Of a DNA stretch of 19,432 nucleotides, positions 1-8,705 are shown piece after piece. Under the pieces are notes generated by a model, which saw only the letters and a program-made list of their open reading frames with translations, was not told where the DNA came from and did not search any database. The stretch is from contig CAZHJW010000028.1 of the NCBI GenBank assembly GCA_964533265.1, positions 1 through 19,432 on the forward strand. Direction: 5' to 3'. Both the position numbers and the translations under genes were made by a program. Positions within the stretch are counted from its first letter, which is position 1. Every line of letters begins with the position of its first letter. Source of the stretch: UBA1100 sp964533265. GTDB lineage: Bacteria > Verrucomicrobiota > Verrucomicrobiia > Limisphaerales > UBA1100.

Positions 1-1262
1 GGTATGTCGCCAGGAAAAGTAAAGGAACGTTTGGCAGCACCATTCGCATCCCAAAGTGTAGCCCTCTTATTTCGGCCACTGGTTACCAGCATACCGTTCA
101 TTGAACGCGCAATTGAAGAGGCGCCGCCGCCATGAGCACTCCAACTCTTTAATTGCCGAGCCTCATCGACATTAAAAATCTTGGCAGTCCCATCCATACT
201 GGCTGAAACCACGATATTGGTTGATGCCCACTCAAAACCCACTACACGGTTCCCGTGGCTGAAAGAGCAAACACGACCCCCAGGCTCGGTCTCCCACACA
301 TGCAAACCTCCATTGCGATCACCGCTGGCAACGTACTTGCCATCAACGCTAAATCGAACAGCCGTCACCCAGTCGGTATGCTTCTTGATCTTGTGAACGA
401 CCTCACCGGTTTCAGTGGAAAAGATACGCAAGAAACGGTCCGGACCGCCATGAGCAATAAAACGTTGATCGGGGCTGATATCACTGGCCATGACTGCATC
501 CAAATCATCACCTACCTGCAAGATTTTCTCTCCCTTGGTAATATCCCAAACAGTTGAATGCCCAATATTTGCACCTCGACCACCACCGATAACCAACAAT
601 TTCCCGTTGCCTGAAAATTTTAAGCTATGAGGGTATCCCGCTTCATAAGGAATAATCCCAGCTATGGTTAGACTGTCTGTATTATATAAAAGCACCTGCC
701 GTTGGCCCCCAATGGCAATCAAGGGAGACCAAGGACTGACGGCCATGGCAGTAGAAATACTGGTGCGTGCAGTACGAACATAGGGATCGAGGGAGAAAGC
801 TTCCACTGGCATAGGGGGTGGCCCATCGGGTCTTTTGCCGAGCGAGTCAGGATCCAAAGCCAGATTAACCTTGGGTTTATTAGCCATAAGAGCCTTGGAT
901 CCACTATTCTCAAGCAACCCGCCTGCAATCCATGCCTTAATGGCGGCAATGTCCTTATCGCCAAGCTTGCCGTTAGGCGGCATTGTCGGCTCTTCGGCAT
1001 GCGTCACAACTTGATAAAGCAGGCTCGAATCAGCATCACCTCCAGCAACGATCTCGCCATTGCCACTGCCATTCATGAGGGCGGCATAGGTCGAAATATC
1101 CAGATCTGCCTTCATCTTGTCCGCATTGTGGCATTTCAGACAGCTGTTGCGGAAGATCGGTAAAATATGATCCTCATAGGTCACCTTATCGGCAGCACTC
1201 ACAGTGAAGCCAACGAACAATGCGCCAGCAATAGCGATAGATTTGAATTTCCGAGTTACCAT
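1..1262 (-). CDS. Secreted cytochrome c / WD40-repeat protein, 3' end beyond window
   Basis: The frame is open from the ATG at 1262 to the left edge (420 residues, no stop), so the gene is partial at its C-terminus. Residues 1-24 look like a signal peptide ending VSAAD, so export is likely. A haem-binding CLKCH motif follows at residues 41-45 and a downstream TMPPNG segment (about 93-98) could supply the distal Met ligand; this is the planctomycete-type cytochrome c arrangement. From about residue 165 there are WD40-like blades, the clearest being HTDWVTAVRFSVDGKYVASG, and a later repeat ending RATLWDANG. An AAGGGG lies 12 nt before the start. It is the last gene visible in a four-gene minus-strand set, 36 bp after the DUF1549/DUF1553 gene. 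Such cytochrome-WD40 proteins recur beside DUF1501/DUF1549 genes in planctomycetes and verrucomicrobia; their substrate is not established. A periplasmic redox or scaffold role is inference. Confidence 0.88.
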   Translation of the reverse strand, partial: MVTRKFKSIAIAGALFVGFTVSAADKVTYEDHILPIFRNSCLKCHNADKMKADLDISTYAALMNGSGNGEIVAGGDADSSLLYQVVTHAEEPTMPPNGKLGDKDIAAIKAWIAGGLLENSGSKALMANKPKVNLALDPDSLGKRPDGPPPMPVEAFSLDPYVRTARTSISTAMAVSPWSPLIAIGGQRQVLLYNTDSLTIAGIIPYEAGYPHSLKFSGNGKLLVIGGGRGANIGHSTVWDITKGEKILQVGDDLDAVMASDISPDQRFIAHGGPDRFLRIFSTETGEVVHKIKKHTDWVTAVRFSVDGKYVASGDRNGGLHVWETEPGGRVCSFSHGNRVVGFEWASTNIVVSASMDGTAKIFNVDEARQLKSWSAHGGGASSIARSMNGMLVTSGRNKRATLWDANGAAKRSFTFPGDI

Positions 1263-1298
1263 CGGTTTGAATTTCCCCTTATTTGTTAAGCCCTCAGT

Positions 1299-3728
1299 TT
1301 AGTGATTAAAGATAAATTCCTTGGAGTTTAGGATGGCCCAGAACAAGTCATTGAGAACATCAACATCCTTTCTGCCTTCCTCGCCCACAAATGCCATGAG
1401 TTTTTCTTTCTCTGACTCTGAAGGCTTACGCGCCAAACAAAGCACATATAAATCTTCAATGACTTTTTCGGGCGTTTTCTTTGCCTCGAGAGCTTTAGCT
1501 ACGACTCCGCCCTGTGTACATTTACTATTCACTGTACTACCATTTAACAGGTGAAGTGCCTGACTCAAGTTAGGTTCCAGCGCGACCTCACAGCTACACA
1601 CTGTGTCACGTGAAGCCCGTCCAAAAGTAGTGAGAAAGAATGTACTCGTACGTCCATCAACAATTTCCACCGCACTCGACCCGCTTGGCAGCCCACGAAA
1701 TTTATTCTGGGTATTGGTAACCTGGCTGATGACATCTAGTAATATTTCTGCGCGAATGCGGCGAATACTCGCCTTGGCAAAATTACGGGTGTCTTCCTTG
1801 TTCGATTCATTGCTCTGCACACTTCGCTGATAGGTGCGTGAATTGCATATATCTCGAACGAGTTGTTTGAAATCATAACCACTTTTCGCAAAGCGCTGGC
1901 CCAGTTCCTCCAATAGCTCCGGATTGCTCGGAGGGTTGGAGATTCTTACATCATCCACAGGCTCTACAATCCCCATCCCCATGAAGTGACCCCACACGAT
2001 ATTCGCCATATTCTTTGCAAAGAAGGGATTATCATCGCTAGCCAACCACTTTGCCAGAACTTCGCGCCGATCTTTACCTTTCACATCCGGAACTTCACCA
2101 CCAAGAAATTTGGGGGGCATGTCCCGGTTTCCAACCATGTGTCGCACGCTTCCGCTGCCTGAATTATAGATGATCTGTTCCCGATTATCCTCGCTCCCTT
2201 TCCGCCCCACCTGGGAGAAGAAATTCGCAAAACTGTAGTAATCATCCATTGTCCAACGATCAAACGGATGGTTGTGACACTGGGCACATTGAATGCGCAT
2301 CCCCATGAAAATCTGTGCGGTATTTTCCATCAACTTCTTGCTGTCGCGTTGAAGCTGGTAGTAATTACCCGCAGGATTACTGAAGGTACCACCCTTGGAG
2401 CCCAATAGTTCCTGAACGATTTGATTCATCGGTCGATTCTGCTCAAACTGAGCACGCAACCACTCAAAATAAAGGATCGCATTCTTGTACTGAAAGCGGT
2501 TGTTATCAGTTCTAATTTGAAGCAGTTCAGCCCACTTCATAACCCACATTTTCACAAATTCAGGACGGTTTAGCAGATCCTCAATAACCTTCGAGCGCTT
2601 ATCAGGGGTCTTGTCAGCTACAAAGGAATTAACGACCTCAGGAGTCGGCAGCTTGCCGATCACATCCAAGTAGACACGGCGAATAAAAGTATTGTCATCA
2701 CTCATTCCGCTCGGAGTAATACGTACCTTTTTGTGTTTTGCATAAACAAGTGTATCGACGTAGTTAGCCGCCGGCTCATCGGGAAACTTGTAATCAGGCA
2801 AGTCAGGAATGGACAAAATTTGAACACCGGTCGTAATTTGGTCAAAACGGGCCATCACAAATGATTCACCTGGTTTGCCGCTAGTAATCAACCCGTCCGG
2901 AGTTGCTTTGGCTGCAAGGCTATTATTGGAAATAAATACAGTCTCACGAGTCACATCACGATCAGTCCCATCACTATATTTAACCCGAACAGTGAGCTGT
3001 TGATTTGATCCCTCACCTTCTAAAACGGCCTGTTTGGGGTATATTTCCAAATCAACCACCTTGGGGGTATTTGCCGGATCATTCGGAGCGCCAGCAGCAA
3101 GCCACTCAACCAAAGTATCATAAAGCCAGCTCTTCTCTTCAAAGAGTTTACCTCCTGTATGTGTCACACGACCTACCGCCTTTTCAATAAGGAGTGCATC
3201 ATCGGGTCTGGCAATATTGATTCGCCGACCCAATTCCTCGCGGGTCAGACAAAAATAATCACGCTGTGGATCAAACCCAAATAGCGACAACCGAAACTTG
3301 TCCTTACCTCGCGTACTGCCATGGCAACTGCCAGCGTTACACCCCCCCTTGGTAAAGATTGGCATCACGTCCATGCTAAATACAACGGGCCGGTCTTCAG
3401 TCGCTTTTGCCACTTTCACCGGCACGGTCATTGTGCGCCCTCCAAACTCAATTTTCAGCGAAGTCTCCCCATCAGTCACAGGCAAAATGGTCGCTTTATC
3501 CATCTTGGCAAATTTTGCATCTGCAAAGGTGTATTTGGCCTCGGCTGTTACATCTTTGGTCGTACTATCAGAATATTTTGCCTGAACCACAAGCGACTGT
3601 TTGCCACGCTTGGTAAATATATTCGCCTCCTTAGGATACACTTGCACATCGACCAACTGTTTCGGGGCGGCCACTAAAGTTAACGGAACGGCCAAGAGGA
3701 TTGCTAAGGTTGTTTTCAGCTTCTTCAT
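1299..3728 (-). CDS. Secreted Ig-like / DUF1549 / DUF1553 protein with haem-like motifs
   Basis: This is an 809-residue protein. A signal peptide (about residues 1-21, KKLKTTLAILLAVPLTLVAA) is followed by a bacterial Ig-like (BIG2-type) domain (about 25-108). Next comes a cytochrome-like segment with GGCNAGSCHG (Cys130, Cys135, His136, a CX4CH variant), and a second Ig-like domain (about 223-308, containing VRVKYSDGTDRDVT). DUF1549 spans about 325-530 and carries a canonical CAQCHNHPFDRW (CxxCH at 481-485). DUF1553 spans about 565-805 and ends with the typical LCLARKPSESEKEKL and the C-terminal NSKEFIFNH. The length suits this family. It begins 8 bp after the stop of the PPC-domain gene, so the two are almost certainly cotranscribed. 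Family members are found mainly in planctomycetes and verrucomicrobia, and their biochemical role is unknown. Two potential haem sites suggest a periplasmic redox function, which is inference. Confidence 0.92.
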   Translation of the reverse strand: MKKLKTTLAILLAVPLTLVAAPKQLVDVQVYPKEANIFTKRGKQSLVVQAKYSDSTTKDVTAEAKYTFADAKFAKMDKATILPVTDGETSLKIEFGGRTMTVPVKVAKATEDRPVVFSMDVMPIFTKGGCNAGSCHGSTRGKDKFRLSLFGFDPQRDYFCLTREELGRRINIARPDDALLIEKAVGRVTHTGGKLFEEKSWLYDTLVEWLAAGAPNDPANTPKVVDLEIYPKQAVLEGEGSNQQLTVRVKYSDGTDRDVTRETVFISNNSLAAKATPDGLITSGKPGESFVMARFDQITTGVQILSIPDLPDYKFPDEPAANYVDTLVYAKHKKVRITPSGMSDDNTFIRRVYLDVIGKLPTPEVVNSFVADKTPDKRSKVIEDLLNRPEFVKMWVMKWAELLQIRTDNNRFQYKNAILYFEWLRAQFEQNRPMNQIVQELLGSKGGTFSNPAGNYYQLQRDSKKLMENTAQIFMGMRIQCAQCHNHPFDRWTMDDYYSFANFFSQVGRKGSEDNREQIIYNSGSGSVRHMVGNRDMPPKFLGGEVPDVKGKDRREVLAKWLASDDNPFFAKNMANIVWGHFMGMGIVEPVDDVRISNPPSNPELLEELGQRFAKSGYDFKQLVRDICNSRTYQRSVQSNESNKEDTRNFAKASIRRIRAEILLDVISQVTNTQNKFRGLPSGSSAVEIVDGRTSTFFLTTFGRASRDTVCSCEVALEPNLSQALHLLNGSTVNSKCTQGGVVAKALEAKKTPEKVIEDLYVLCLARKPSESEKEKLMAFVGEEGRKDVDVLNDLFWAILNSKEFIFNH

Positions 3729-3736
3729 TTGAAATA

Positions 3737-6154
3737 TTATTTCTTCTCTTCAGTCTTAGGTGCAATTTGTCCCAACTCTCCTACGCTGGGTTTCTTAATG
3801 GAGGGAGGAGTAGGGGGGGGATCAATCCGAAGCGAGCCACGGCCGCCAAAACTTTGAGTTAGTGTTGTATCGCTATAATTAACTGTCATACGGCAAAACA
3901 AGGTACGGTGCAGGCCGGTCTTAGCCCCAGGCTCTGTTGTCACAGGGAAAACCAACTCCTTCATGTCTTTGGTCATTTCAACTGTAGTCGATTTAGCACC
4001 CGATGGGAGGCCGACCAGCTCCACTGTCGCCTTACCGGGAAACTCTACCTTCTGAGTCAATGCTACCTTAACTTGGGTCGGGTAACCTTGGGTTGTTTTT
4101 GCCAGCGCCATTGAACCAGTAACAAACTCATCCTTGATCTCCAAGGGCGTCAACTGAGTGCTTACGTAGGATGTTCCCCCCTTAACACTTGAAGAACCTA
4201 TCAGGGCAATCTGATGAGTCCTAACCTCAGCTCCGCTACTGGCGCTAAAGTTGTAGGCCGCCTCATTTTTATCAGCAGCAATGGTAATTGATGAAGGGCA
4301 GCTTAATCCCGGCGGCCGAGTGGCAAATCCCTGGTCCATTTGCAGCCTTACGTTGATAGCGCCCTTGAATCCTTCCTGGCGTTCGGCAATCACCTTAATC
4401 GGCAAAGTGCCAGACTGGACAAGGGGTGCACGAATTTCTTCAATACGAATTTTATAAGGGAGCTCCTCAGTTACAACCACGGCGATCTGATCGACCCACG
4501 TACGATAATAAACACCATTATTTCCCTGCTGAACCAGATCATAGTTTTGTAGAACACCACCACTTACCGGGTCAGGTTTGTCAGTGCTTAATGTAGCAGT
4601 GAGATCGGTCAACTTTCCGGCAATGGGGGCATCTGCCGCAGCTTCGAACACCAGTGTAAGAGCAGATTTATTACTGGCCATCTCATCACAATGGAGGGTC
4701 ACACCTTTAGGGAAATCCTTTGCTGCCACTTTGAGTGCCCCGCCAAAGTTATTACGACGGGTCCGGACAACCAGCGGGAAACGGTTTCCGCGCGCCACAA
4801 CAACTGACTTGCGTGTGTGAGTATTATACCTGCTTACGTCAGGAACATAGAGTGAAACCGAAGGAGTTAACGGTTGGAATTCTACCCGGTAAACATAATC
4901 TGGGCCGCCATTGTAAAGGTGGTCGCGCACCTGCAGATAATATTCGCCATCTGCTGGAACGGTCCAAGCAAAGTAACTGTCTGGCCCTCCCGAATCATCA
5001 TTACTCGCCAACCGTTTTGTTGCGTCATAGATATACATGACTGAATCGAGCGGCGAACGCAGTTTTCGACCATAAAGGCGAACTGCAAAGCGCTGGCCTT
5101 TCTTGGCTTTGAACTTAAACCAGTCCTCATCACGTGGTTCGCCTATGATGCCATTAAAAGCCAAGGGAAGATCCGCCTCAATAAGCTTTGCTTCGGAACG
5201 GGAGTTATTCGGCTCAACCTCGTTAGTATTTGGAAAGTCTGATATCCTCAACCGGTTCCAGGATGGAGCAACCACTCCATCGCGTTTAGCAAAAATACCA
5301 AAATCGCGGAAGTTCGGCTCGTCCATCCGGCCATCGGTTAACCGGAAGCTTACCGGCTGAGGCACTTTAAGCATTTGCGAGAAATCACCCGTAGCCTGAT
5401 CTATAAACTTCACTTCCAAATCTTTACCCACCTGACCTCCTCCTGGATAAACCGCAGTTGGGCGGGCAAAGGTGCCAACATGCATGCGATAAAGCCCAAT
5501 AGCTCCATAGCTGGTTTCCCTAACCTTAATTGTATAAGTGCCGTCCTCAGGGACGATCGCTGAAGCATAACAATCCTGAATGAACAACTTTGTATCATCA
5601 GATCGCGACAGAATAAAACCCTTGGTATCCAGAATCTCAATGTAGGGATCATAGAACCCGCGCCCCAAGCGCATGCTCTCAATTTCAGCAGACAAACGCT
5701 GACCTTTCTTGGCATCAACCGTAAATATTTCCTGAGATTCGGTGGGAACTGAACCGGCAATAGTGCAATTAAGCGGCAGCTTCTGTTGAGGCTCACCCGC
5801 CTTGGGCTTTACTCGTGATACGACCTGAAAAGGACCGACATAGAAGGTCTTGATTTCAGTTACCCCACCCTTGGTGCGAACTCGAACTGGGTGCTCACCT
5901 AATGGGCAATCAGCTGTAATCCTTACCTTGGCTTTTACGCTAGCCGCCTTTTTCTCCTCTATAGACAATACTTCAAAACCCTTTTTGTAGAAGAGGATCT
6001 CCTCAGCATCATCCAAGCGGCTACCACTAAAGGTCATCTCCACCTCTGTGCCTACCTGAAATCCGGGTGGAGACACTGACCCCAAACGTGGATCAATAGC
6101 CATCAGGTGCACGACAAATCCGGCCAAGCCGAGAAAACACAAAGTCCTTTTCAT
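3737..6154 (-). CDS. Secreted PPC-domain (pre-peptidase C-terminal) protein
   Basis: This is an 805-residue exported protein without a recognisable protease domain. Residues 1-19 form a signal peptide (LCFLGLAGFVVHLMA). An N-terminal Ig/TIG-like domain (about 22-105) is followed by two PPC-like beta-sandwiches. The first is about 130-226 (FTVDAKKGQRLSAEIES). The second, about 312-426, has the diagnostic NEVEPNNS, DEDWFKFKAKKGQRF and ADGEYYLQVRD. The remaining half is predicted beta-rich and ends in a Pro/Lys-rich tail (PPPTPPSIKKP, then KTEEKK). PPC domains are accessory or binding modules of secreted enzymes; here they probably bind or organise the partner proteins or a polysaccharide (inference). 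It lies 107 bp after the DUF1501 gene and 8 bp before the DUF1549/DUF1553 gene. No good Shine-Dalgarno precedes the ATG; the leader is A/T-rich, and the only strong AAGGAGG nearby sits in a hairpin about 38 nt upstream. Confidence 0.88.
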   Translation of the reverse strand: MKRTLCFLGLAGFVVHLMAIDPRLGSVSPPGFQVGTEVEMTFSGSRLDDAEEILFYKKGFEVLSIEEKKAASVKAKVRITADCPLGEHPVRVRTKGGVTEIKTFYVGPFQVVSRVKPKAGEPQQKLPLNCTIAGSVPTESQEIFTVDAKKGQRLSAEIESMRLGRGFYDPYIEILDTKGFILSRSDDTKLFIQDCYASAIVPEDGTYTIKVRETSYGAIGLYRMHVGTFARPTAVYPGGGQVGKDLEVKFIDQATGDFSQMLKVPQPVSFRLTDGRMDEPNFRDFGIFAKRDGVVAPSWNRLRISDFPNTNEVEPNNSRSEAKLIEADLPLAFNGIIGEPRDEDWFKFKAKKGQRFAVRLYGRKLRSPLDSVMYIYDATKRLASNDDSGGPDSYFAWTVPADGEYYLQVRDHLYNGGPDYVYRVEFQPLTPSVSLYVPDVSRYNTHTRKSVVVARGNRFPLVVRTRRNNFGGALKVAAKDFPKGVTLHCDEMASNKSALTLVFEAAADAPIAGKLTDLTATLSTDKPDPVSGGVLQNYDLVQQGNNGVYYRTWVDQIAVVVTEELPYKIRIEEIRAPLVQSGTLPIKVIAERQEGFKGAINVRLQMDQGFATRPPGLSCPSSITIAADKNEAAYNFSASSGAEVRTHQIALIGSSSVKGGTSYVSTQLTPLEIKDEFVTGSMALAKTTQGYPTQVKVALTQKVEFPGKATVELVGLPSGAKSTTVEMTKDMKELVFPVTTEPGAKTGLHRTLFCRMTVNYSDTTLTQSFGGRGSLRIDPPPTPPSIKKPSVGELGQIAPKTEEKK

Positions 6155-6186
6155 TATTATTCTATTTATTCTTTTTTAGCAAAACA

Positions 6187-6215
6187 GGGCAACCTCCTTA
6201 ATAAGGAAATTGCCC
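6187..6215 (-). other. Intercistronic inverted repeat with buried AAGGAGG
   Basis: Between the DUF1501 and PPC-domain genes the minus strand forms GGGCAA / TTGCCC outer arms (6 bp) around an inner CCTTA / TAAGG stem. An AAGGAGG, an excellent match to the 16S anti-Shine-Dalgarno, lies on the 3' side of the inner stem. No clean U-run follows (TGTTTTG), so it is a poor terminator. It could be a processing or attenuation hairpin that sets relative expression of the two genes. The AAGGAGG is too far from the annotated ATG (about 38 nt) to serve it directly. Confidence 0.5.
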
Positions 6216-6261
6216 CGGTTCGATACTTCTAAATGTTAAAGGTCGCTACCGGGCGTTTTGG

Positions 6262-7617
6262 TTACGCCAATGCGTCCTTGAGAATTTCACCATCGTAGTT
6301 GATAGGCATCGGACGGTTGCCCGGACCAATCAGACGACGATGGGGATCAATACCCATCAGCGTGTAAACTGTAGCTGCCCAATCAGGTACACTTACCGGA
6401 TCCTCATCAGGCTCTGAACCGGTGGGATCGGAGGCTCCATGGATGTAGCCACGCTTCATGCCGCCGCCGGCCATCACAACGCTCATCACCTTCGGCCAGT
6501 GATCGCGACCTGCGCTGCTATTAATCTTTGGTGTCCGACTAAACTCACTGGTAATCATCACGAGTGTTTCATCGAGCATACCTCGTTCATCCAAGTCACT
6601 AATCAGTGCCGCGAAAGCCTGATCCAACGCCGGAACCTGGCGCTGTATACTGCTGGAAATGTTGCTATGCATATCCCAACCTCCATATGTGGTGGTCACA
6701 ATGCGCACACCTGATTCGACCAAACGACGAGCCAAAAGCAAACGGCCACCGGCAGTATTACGCCCATAACGATCACGAAGCTTGGCGGGCTCCTTGTTGA
6801 TGTCAAAAGCCGCACGAGCTTCTGGGGCACTGATCATGGCGTATGCTCGATCATAAAAACTATCCATGCCAACCAACGCGTCTGCCTTCTCCAGCGAACT
6901 GAAGTGCGCATCAACGATTGAGCGCATGCTTCTGCGCTGGCCAAAACGCTTATCATCAATGCCGTTAGGTAAAGCCAGATCTCGAACCTTAAAGCTGCTG
7001 CTTCCAGGATCAGCACCTAGACTGAAGGGACCATAAGCACTGCCTAGATACCCCGTGCCACCGTTGCGTGTCTGACTGGGAACAGCTACGTAAGGCGGCA
7101 AATTCTTGCGCGGTCCAAACTCGTGACTAACGATGGAACCAAAACTTGGGAACACGGTTGCCGGACTTGGCCGAACACCCGTCATCATGTTGTGGGTTCC
7201 TCGCTCGTGAGCCGCCTCACTATGAGTCAAACTCCGAACAACAGTAATCTTGTCGGCAATCTTAGCCGTTTTTGGAAGGTACTGTGAAAATTTTTCGCCC
7301 TTGATTGTGGTATCAACCGTCCCGAGAGGACCGCGGTACTCAATTGGTGCGAGATATTTCGGATCAAATGTTTCTTGGTGAGCTGACCCACCGGGAAGAT
7401 GAATTTGGATAATGTTCTTTGCCTTGCCGGGTTTGCTTTGCTTAGCCACGTCCTTCCAGTCCTCACCTGCAGCATGGGCTTCACCGGTGAGCAGGTCGCC
7501 AAGCGTTAAGCCCAAGCTCAAGCCGCCTAGTGCCCCGACAGAAAGAAAGTCACGGCGATTGGGATTAAAGGCATGATCTTTGCCTCCACAGAACTGATAA
7601 CCGGATTGTTTCTTCAT
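6262..7617 (-). CDS. Tat-exported DUF1501 (sulfatase/phosphatase-superfamily) protein
   Basis: This is a 451-residue DUF1501 protein. A twin-arginine signal is visible at residues 20-28 (NRRDFLSVG), followed by the hydrophobic GALGGLSLGLTLGDLL and AHAAG, so export through the Tat system is expected. Family landmarks include the N-terminal HLPGGSAHQETFDPK (about 73-87), HSEAAHERGTHNMMTG, YGGWDMHSN and the C-terminal EFSRTPKINSSAGRDHWP. DUF1501 is related to the alkaline phosphatase/sulfatase fold, but no formylglycine CxPxR motif is present and its reaction is not established. It is the first gene of the minus-strand set, 107 bp ahead of the PPC-domain gene. DUF1501 proteins are regularly encoded beside DUF1549/DUF1553 partners, as here, so they probably act together in the periplasm. 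No clear Shine-Dalgarno precedes the ATG. Confidence 0.93.
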   Translation of the reverse strand: MKKQSGYQFCGGKDHAFNPNRRDFLSVGALGGLSLGLTLGDLLTGEAHAAGEDWKDVAKQSKPGKAKNIIQIHLPGGSAHQETFDPKYLAPIEYRGPLGTVDTTIKGEKFSQYLPKTAKIADKITVVRSLTHSEAAHERGTHNMMTGVRPSPATVFPSFGSIVSHEFGPRKNLPPYVAVPSQTRNGGTGYLGSAYGPFSLGADPGSSSFKVRDLALPNGIDDKRFGQRRSMRSIVDAHFSSLEKADALVGMDSFYDRAYAMISAPEARAAFDINKEPAKLRDRYGRNTAGGRLLLARRLVESGVRIVTTTYGGWDMHSNISSSIQRQVPALDQAFAALISDLDERGMLDETLVMITSEFSRTPKINSSAGRDHWPKVMSVVMAGGGMKRGYIHGASDPTGSEPDEDPVSVPDWAATVYTLMGIDPHRRLIGPGNRPMPINYDGEILKDALA

Positions 7618-7702
7618 AAATTCAAATAGGTTTGGTAATGCACCGCTTAATTGCGTCTGATTTCGACCAGCAATTCTGTGAATCTATTCATAAAAATGCA
7701 AC

Positions 7703-7708
7703 ATTATA
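7703..7708 (-). promoter_or_regulatory. Possible -10 box for the DUF1501 operon
   Basis: The minus strand reads TATAAT here, about 95 bp upstream of the DUF1501 ATG, within the 195-bp space between the divergent genes at 7617 and 7813. No good -35 hexamer is visible at 16-18 bp spacing, so this is a weak, single-element call. Confidence 0.3.
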
Positions 7709-7812
7709 TGACACTTTTTTGCCCACTTTTTGACTGTATTTTAGATAAATTTCCGCCACCAAAAGGCGAAACTTCATCTTGCCTGTTCGCCGTGCCTCAC
7801 TTACACAAGGCC

Positions 7813-8063
7813 ATGCGCCTGCTTGCCTCTTTCATCACTCTAGTTTTACCCGTAGCAGTTGTCGCTCAAATTGAGGCTCCGAGCACTGAATTTGCCGATT
7901 ATCTGGTCGCTCCGGTTCACGTACACCGACTTGTCACCCAAGGGGAACTTAACCTTACAACTACATTAGAAGCCAAAGACATCAACCGGATTTTCACCAA
8001 AGTGAACCGTATCTGGGGTCACGCTGGCATTCACCTTCCTGTCCAGACAATTACCACTGAAGC
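7813..8063 (+). CDS. Secreted protein N-terminus, truncated by assembly gap
   Basis: Only the first 83 codons and two bases of the next are visible before the run of N. The ATG at 7813 was chosen because it directly starts a classic signal peptide (MRLLASFITLVLPVAVVAQ); an earlier in-frame ATG at 7651 would put about 54 ordinary residues in front of it. The mature part (residues about 20-83) contains VAPVHVHRLV, a beta-strand-like start, and then LEAKDINRIFTKVNRIWGHAGIHLPVQTI. That pattern (strand, then an amphipathic helix with IW..AGI) resembles the N-terminus of secreted zinc-metallopeptidase-like proteins seen in planctomycetes and verrucomicrobia. No HExxH motif can be checked because the rest is missing, so the family is a guess. 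It is divergent from the DUF1501 operon. The few codons after the gap that keep a frame open to 8184 are coincidental, since the true gap length is unknown. Confidence 0.65.
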
Positions 8064-8163
8064 NNNNNNNNNNNNNNNNNNNNNNNNNNNNNNNNNNNNN
8101 NNNNNNNNNNNNNNNNNNNNNNNNNNNNNNNNNNNNNNNNNNNNNNNNNNNNNNNNNNNNNNN
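8064..8163. other. Assembly gap of 100 N
   Basis: There are exactly 100 N, the conventional placeholder for a scaffold join of unknown length. It hides the 3' end of the gene starting at 7813, and possibly more. Confidence 0.97.
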
Positions 8164-8176
8164 CTGGATAAGCCGT

Positions 8177-8683
8177 TCAAATAAAAATTTCGCACTTGGG
8201 TAGTGCCTGCTCCACCAGCAACAGTTCCTCTTGTGACACAGAATTCCCATAGAGCCACACCTGTTTAAGATTTTTGAGTCCACACAAGCCACTAACTTGC
8301 TTGATCTCATTTTTTTCCAGATACAGGTAACGCAACCCCTTCAGCTCAGCCAGCAGATGAACATCTGTCAGTCCAGTCCTTGAAAGACCCAGCATTTTTA
8401 ATCCCGGCAATTGCTTGAGTCCTGCCACCATTGCCGGCCAATCCTCAATCTCGTTATCGTCAAGCTTCACCTGCTCCACGCCCGCCAGTTGTTCTTTACT
8501 CAACTCACCCTCGGGCCACATGGATGCCGCCCGTACCGCTTCATCCAATAACTCAGGCAAGGCTTTCGGAGGCACCGATTCGGCCTTGGCCAAAGCGATT
8601 TCCGCCGGAGCACCACAGTGTGGGCACGTTGCAGCGGTGGTACTAATTGGCTGAGTGCATTCAGCACACCGGGTCATCGACAT
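8177..8683 (-). CDS. Zinc-ribbon plus leucine-rich-repeat protein
   Basis: This is a 168-residue protein if it starts at the ATG at 8683. An ATG at 8677 (two codons later) is equally possible, and the longest frame (8767) would run back into the divergent sulfatase gene. An N-terminal zinc ribbon has two CxxC knuckles (CAEC and CPHC, about residues 6-23). An Ala/Glu-rich linker leads into about three and a half short leucine-rich repeats of 21-22 residues (LPGLKMLGLSRTGLTDVHLL, LKGLRYLYLEKNEIKQVSGL, LKNLKQVWLYGNSVS), the SDS22/internalin-like type. There is no signal peptide or membrane segment, so it is probably cytoplasmic. Function is unknown; LRRs usually bind proteins. It is divergent from the sulfatase across a 64-bp space and its stop lies 14 bases from the gap. 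Confidence 0.8.
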   Translation of the reverse strand: MSMTRCAECTQPISTTAATCPHCGAPAEIALAKAESVPPKALPELLDEAVRAASMWPEGELSKEQLAGVEQVKLDDNEIEDWPAMVAGLKQLPGLKMLGLSRTGLTDVHLLAELKGLRYLYLEKNEIKQVSGLCGLKNLKQVWLYGNSVSQEELLLVEQALPKCEIFI

Positions 8684-8705
8684 GCTTTTAATGTACCTTG
8701 GACCA

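Noticed and set aside
702..1163. 153-codon plus-strand frame and smaller ones at 181-557
   Set aside because: They lie antisense to the cytochrome/WD40 gene, whose frame is continuous and carries CxxCH and WD40 motifs.
7651..8184. Continuous frame across gap 1
   Set aside because: It is open only because N codons contain no stop; the gap length is a placeholder. The ATG at 7651 also places residues ahead of an obvious signal peptide.
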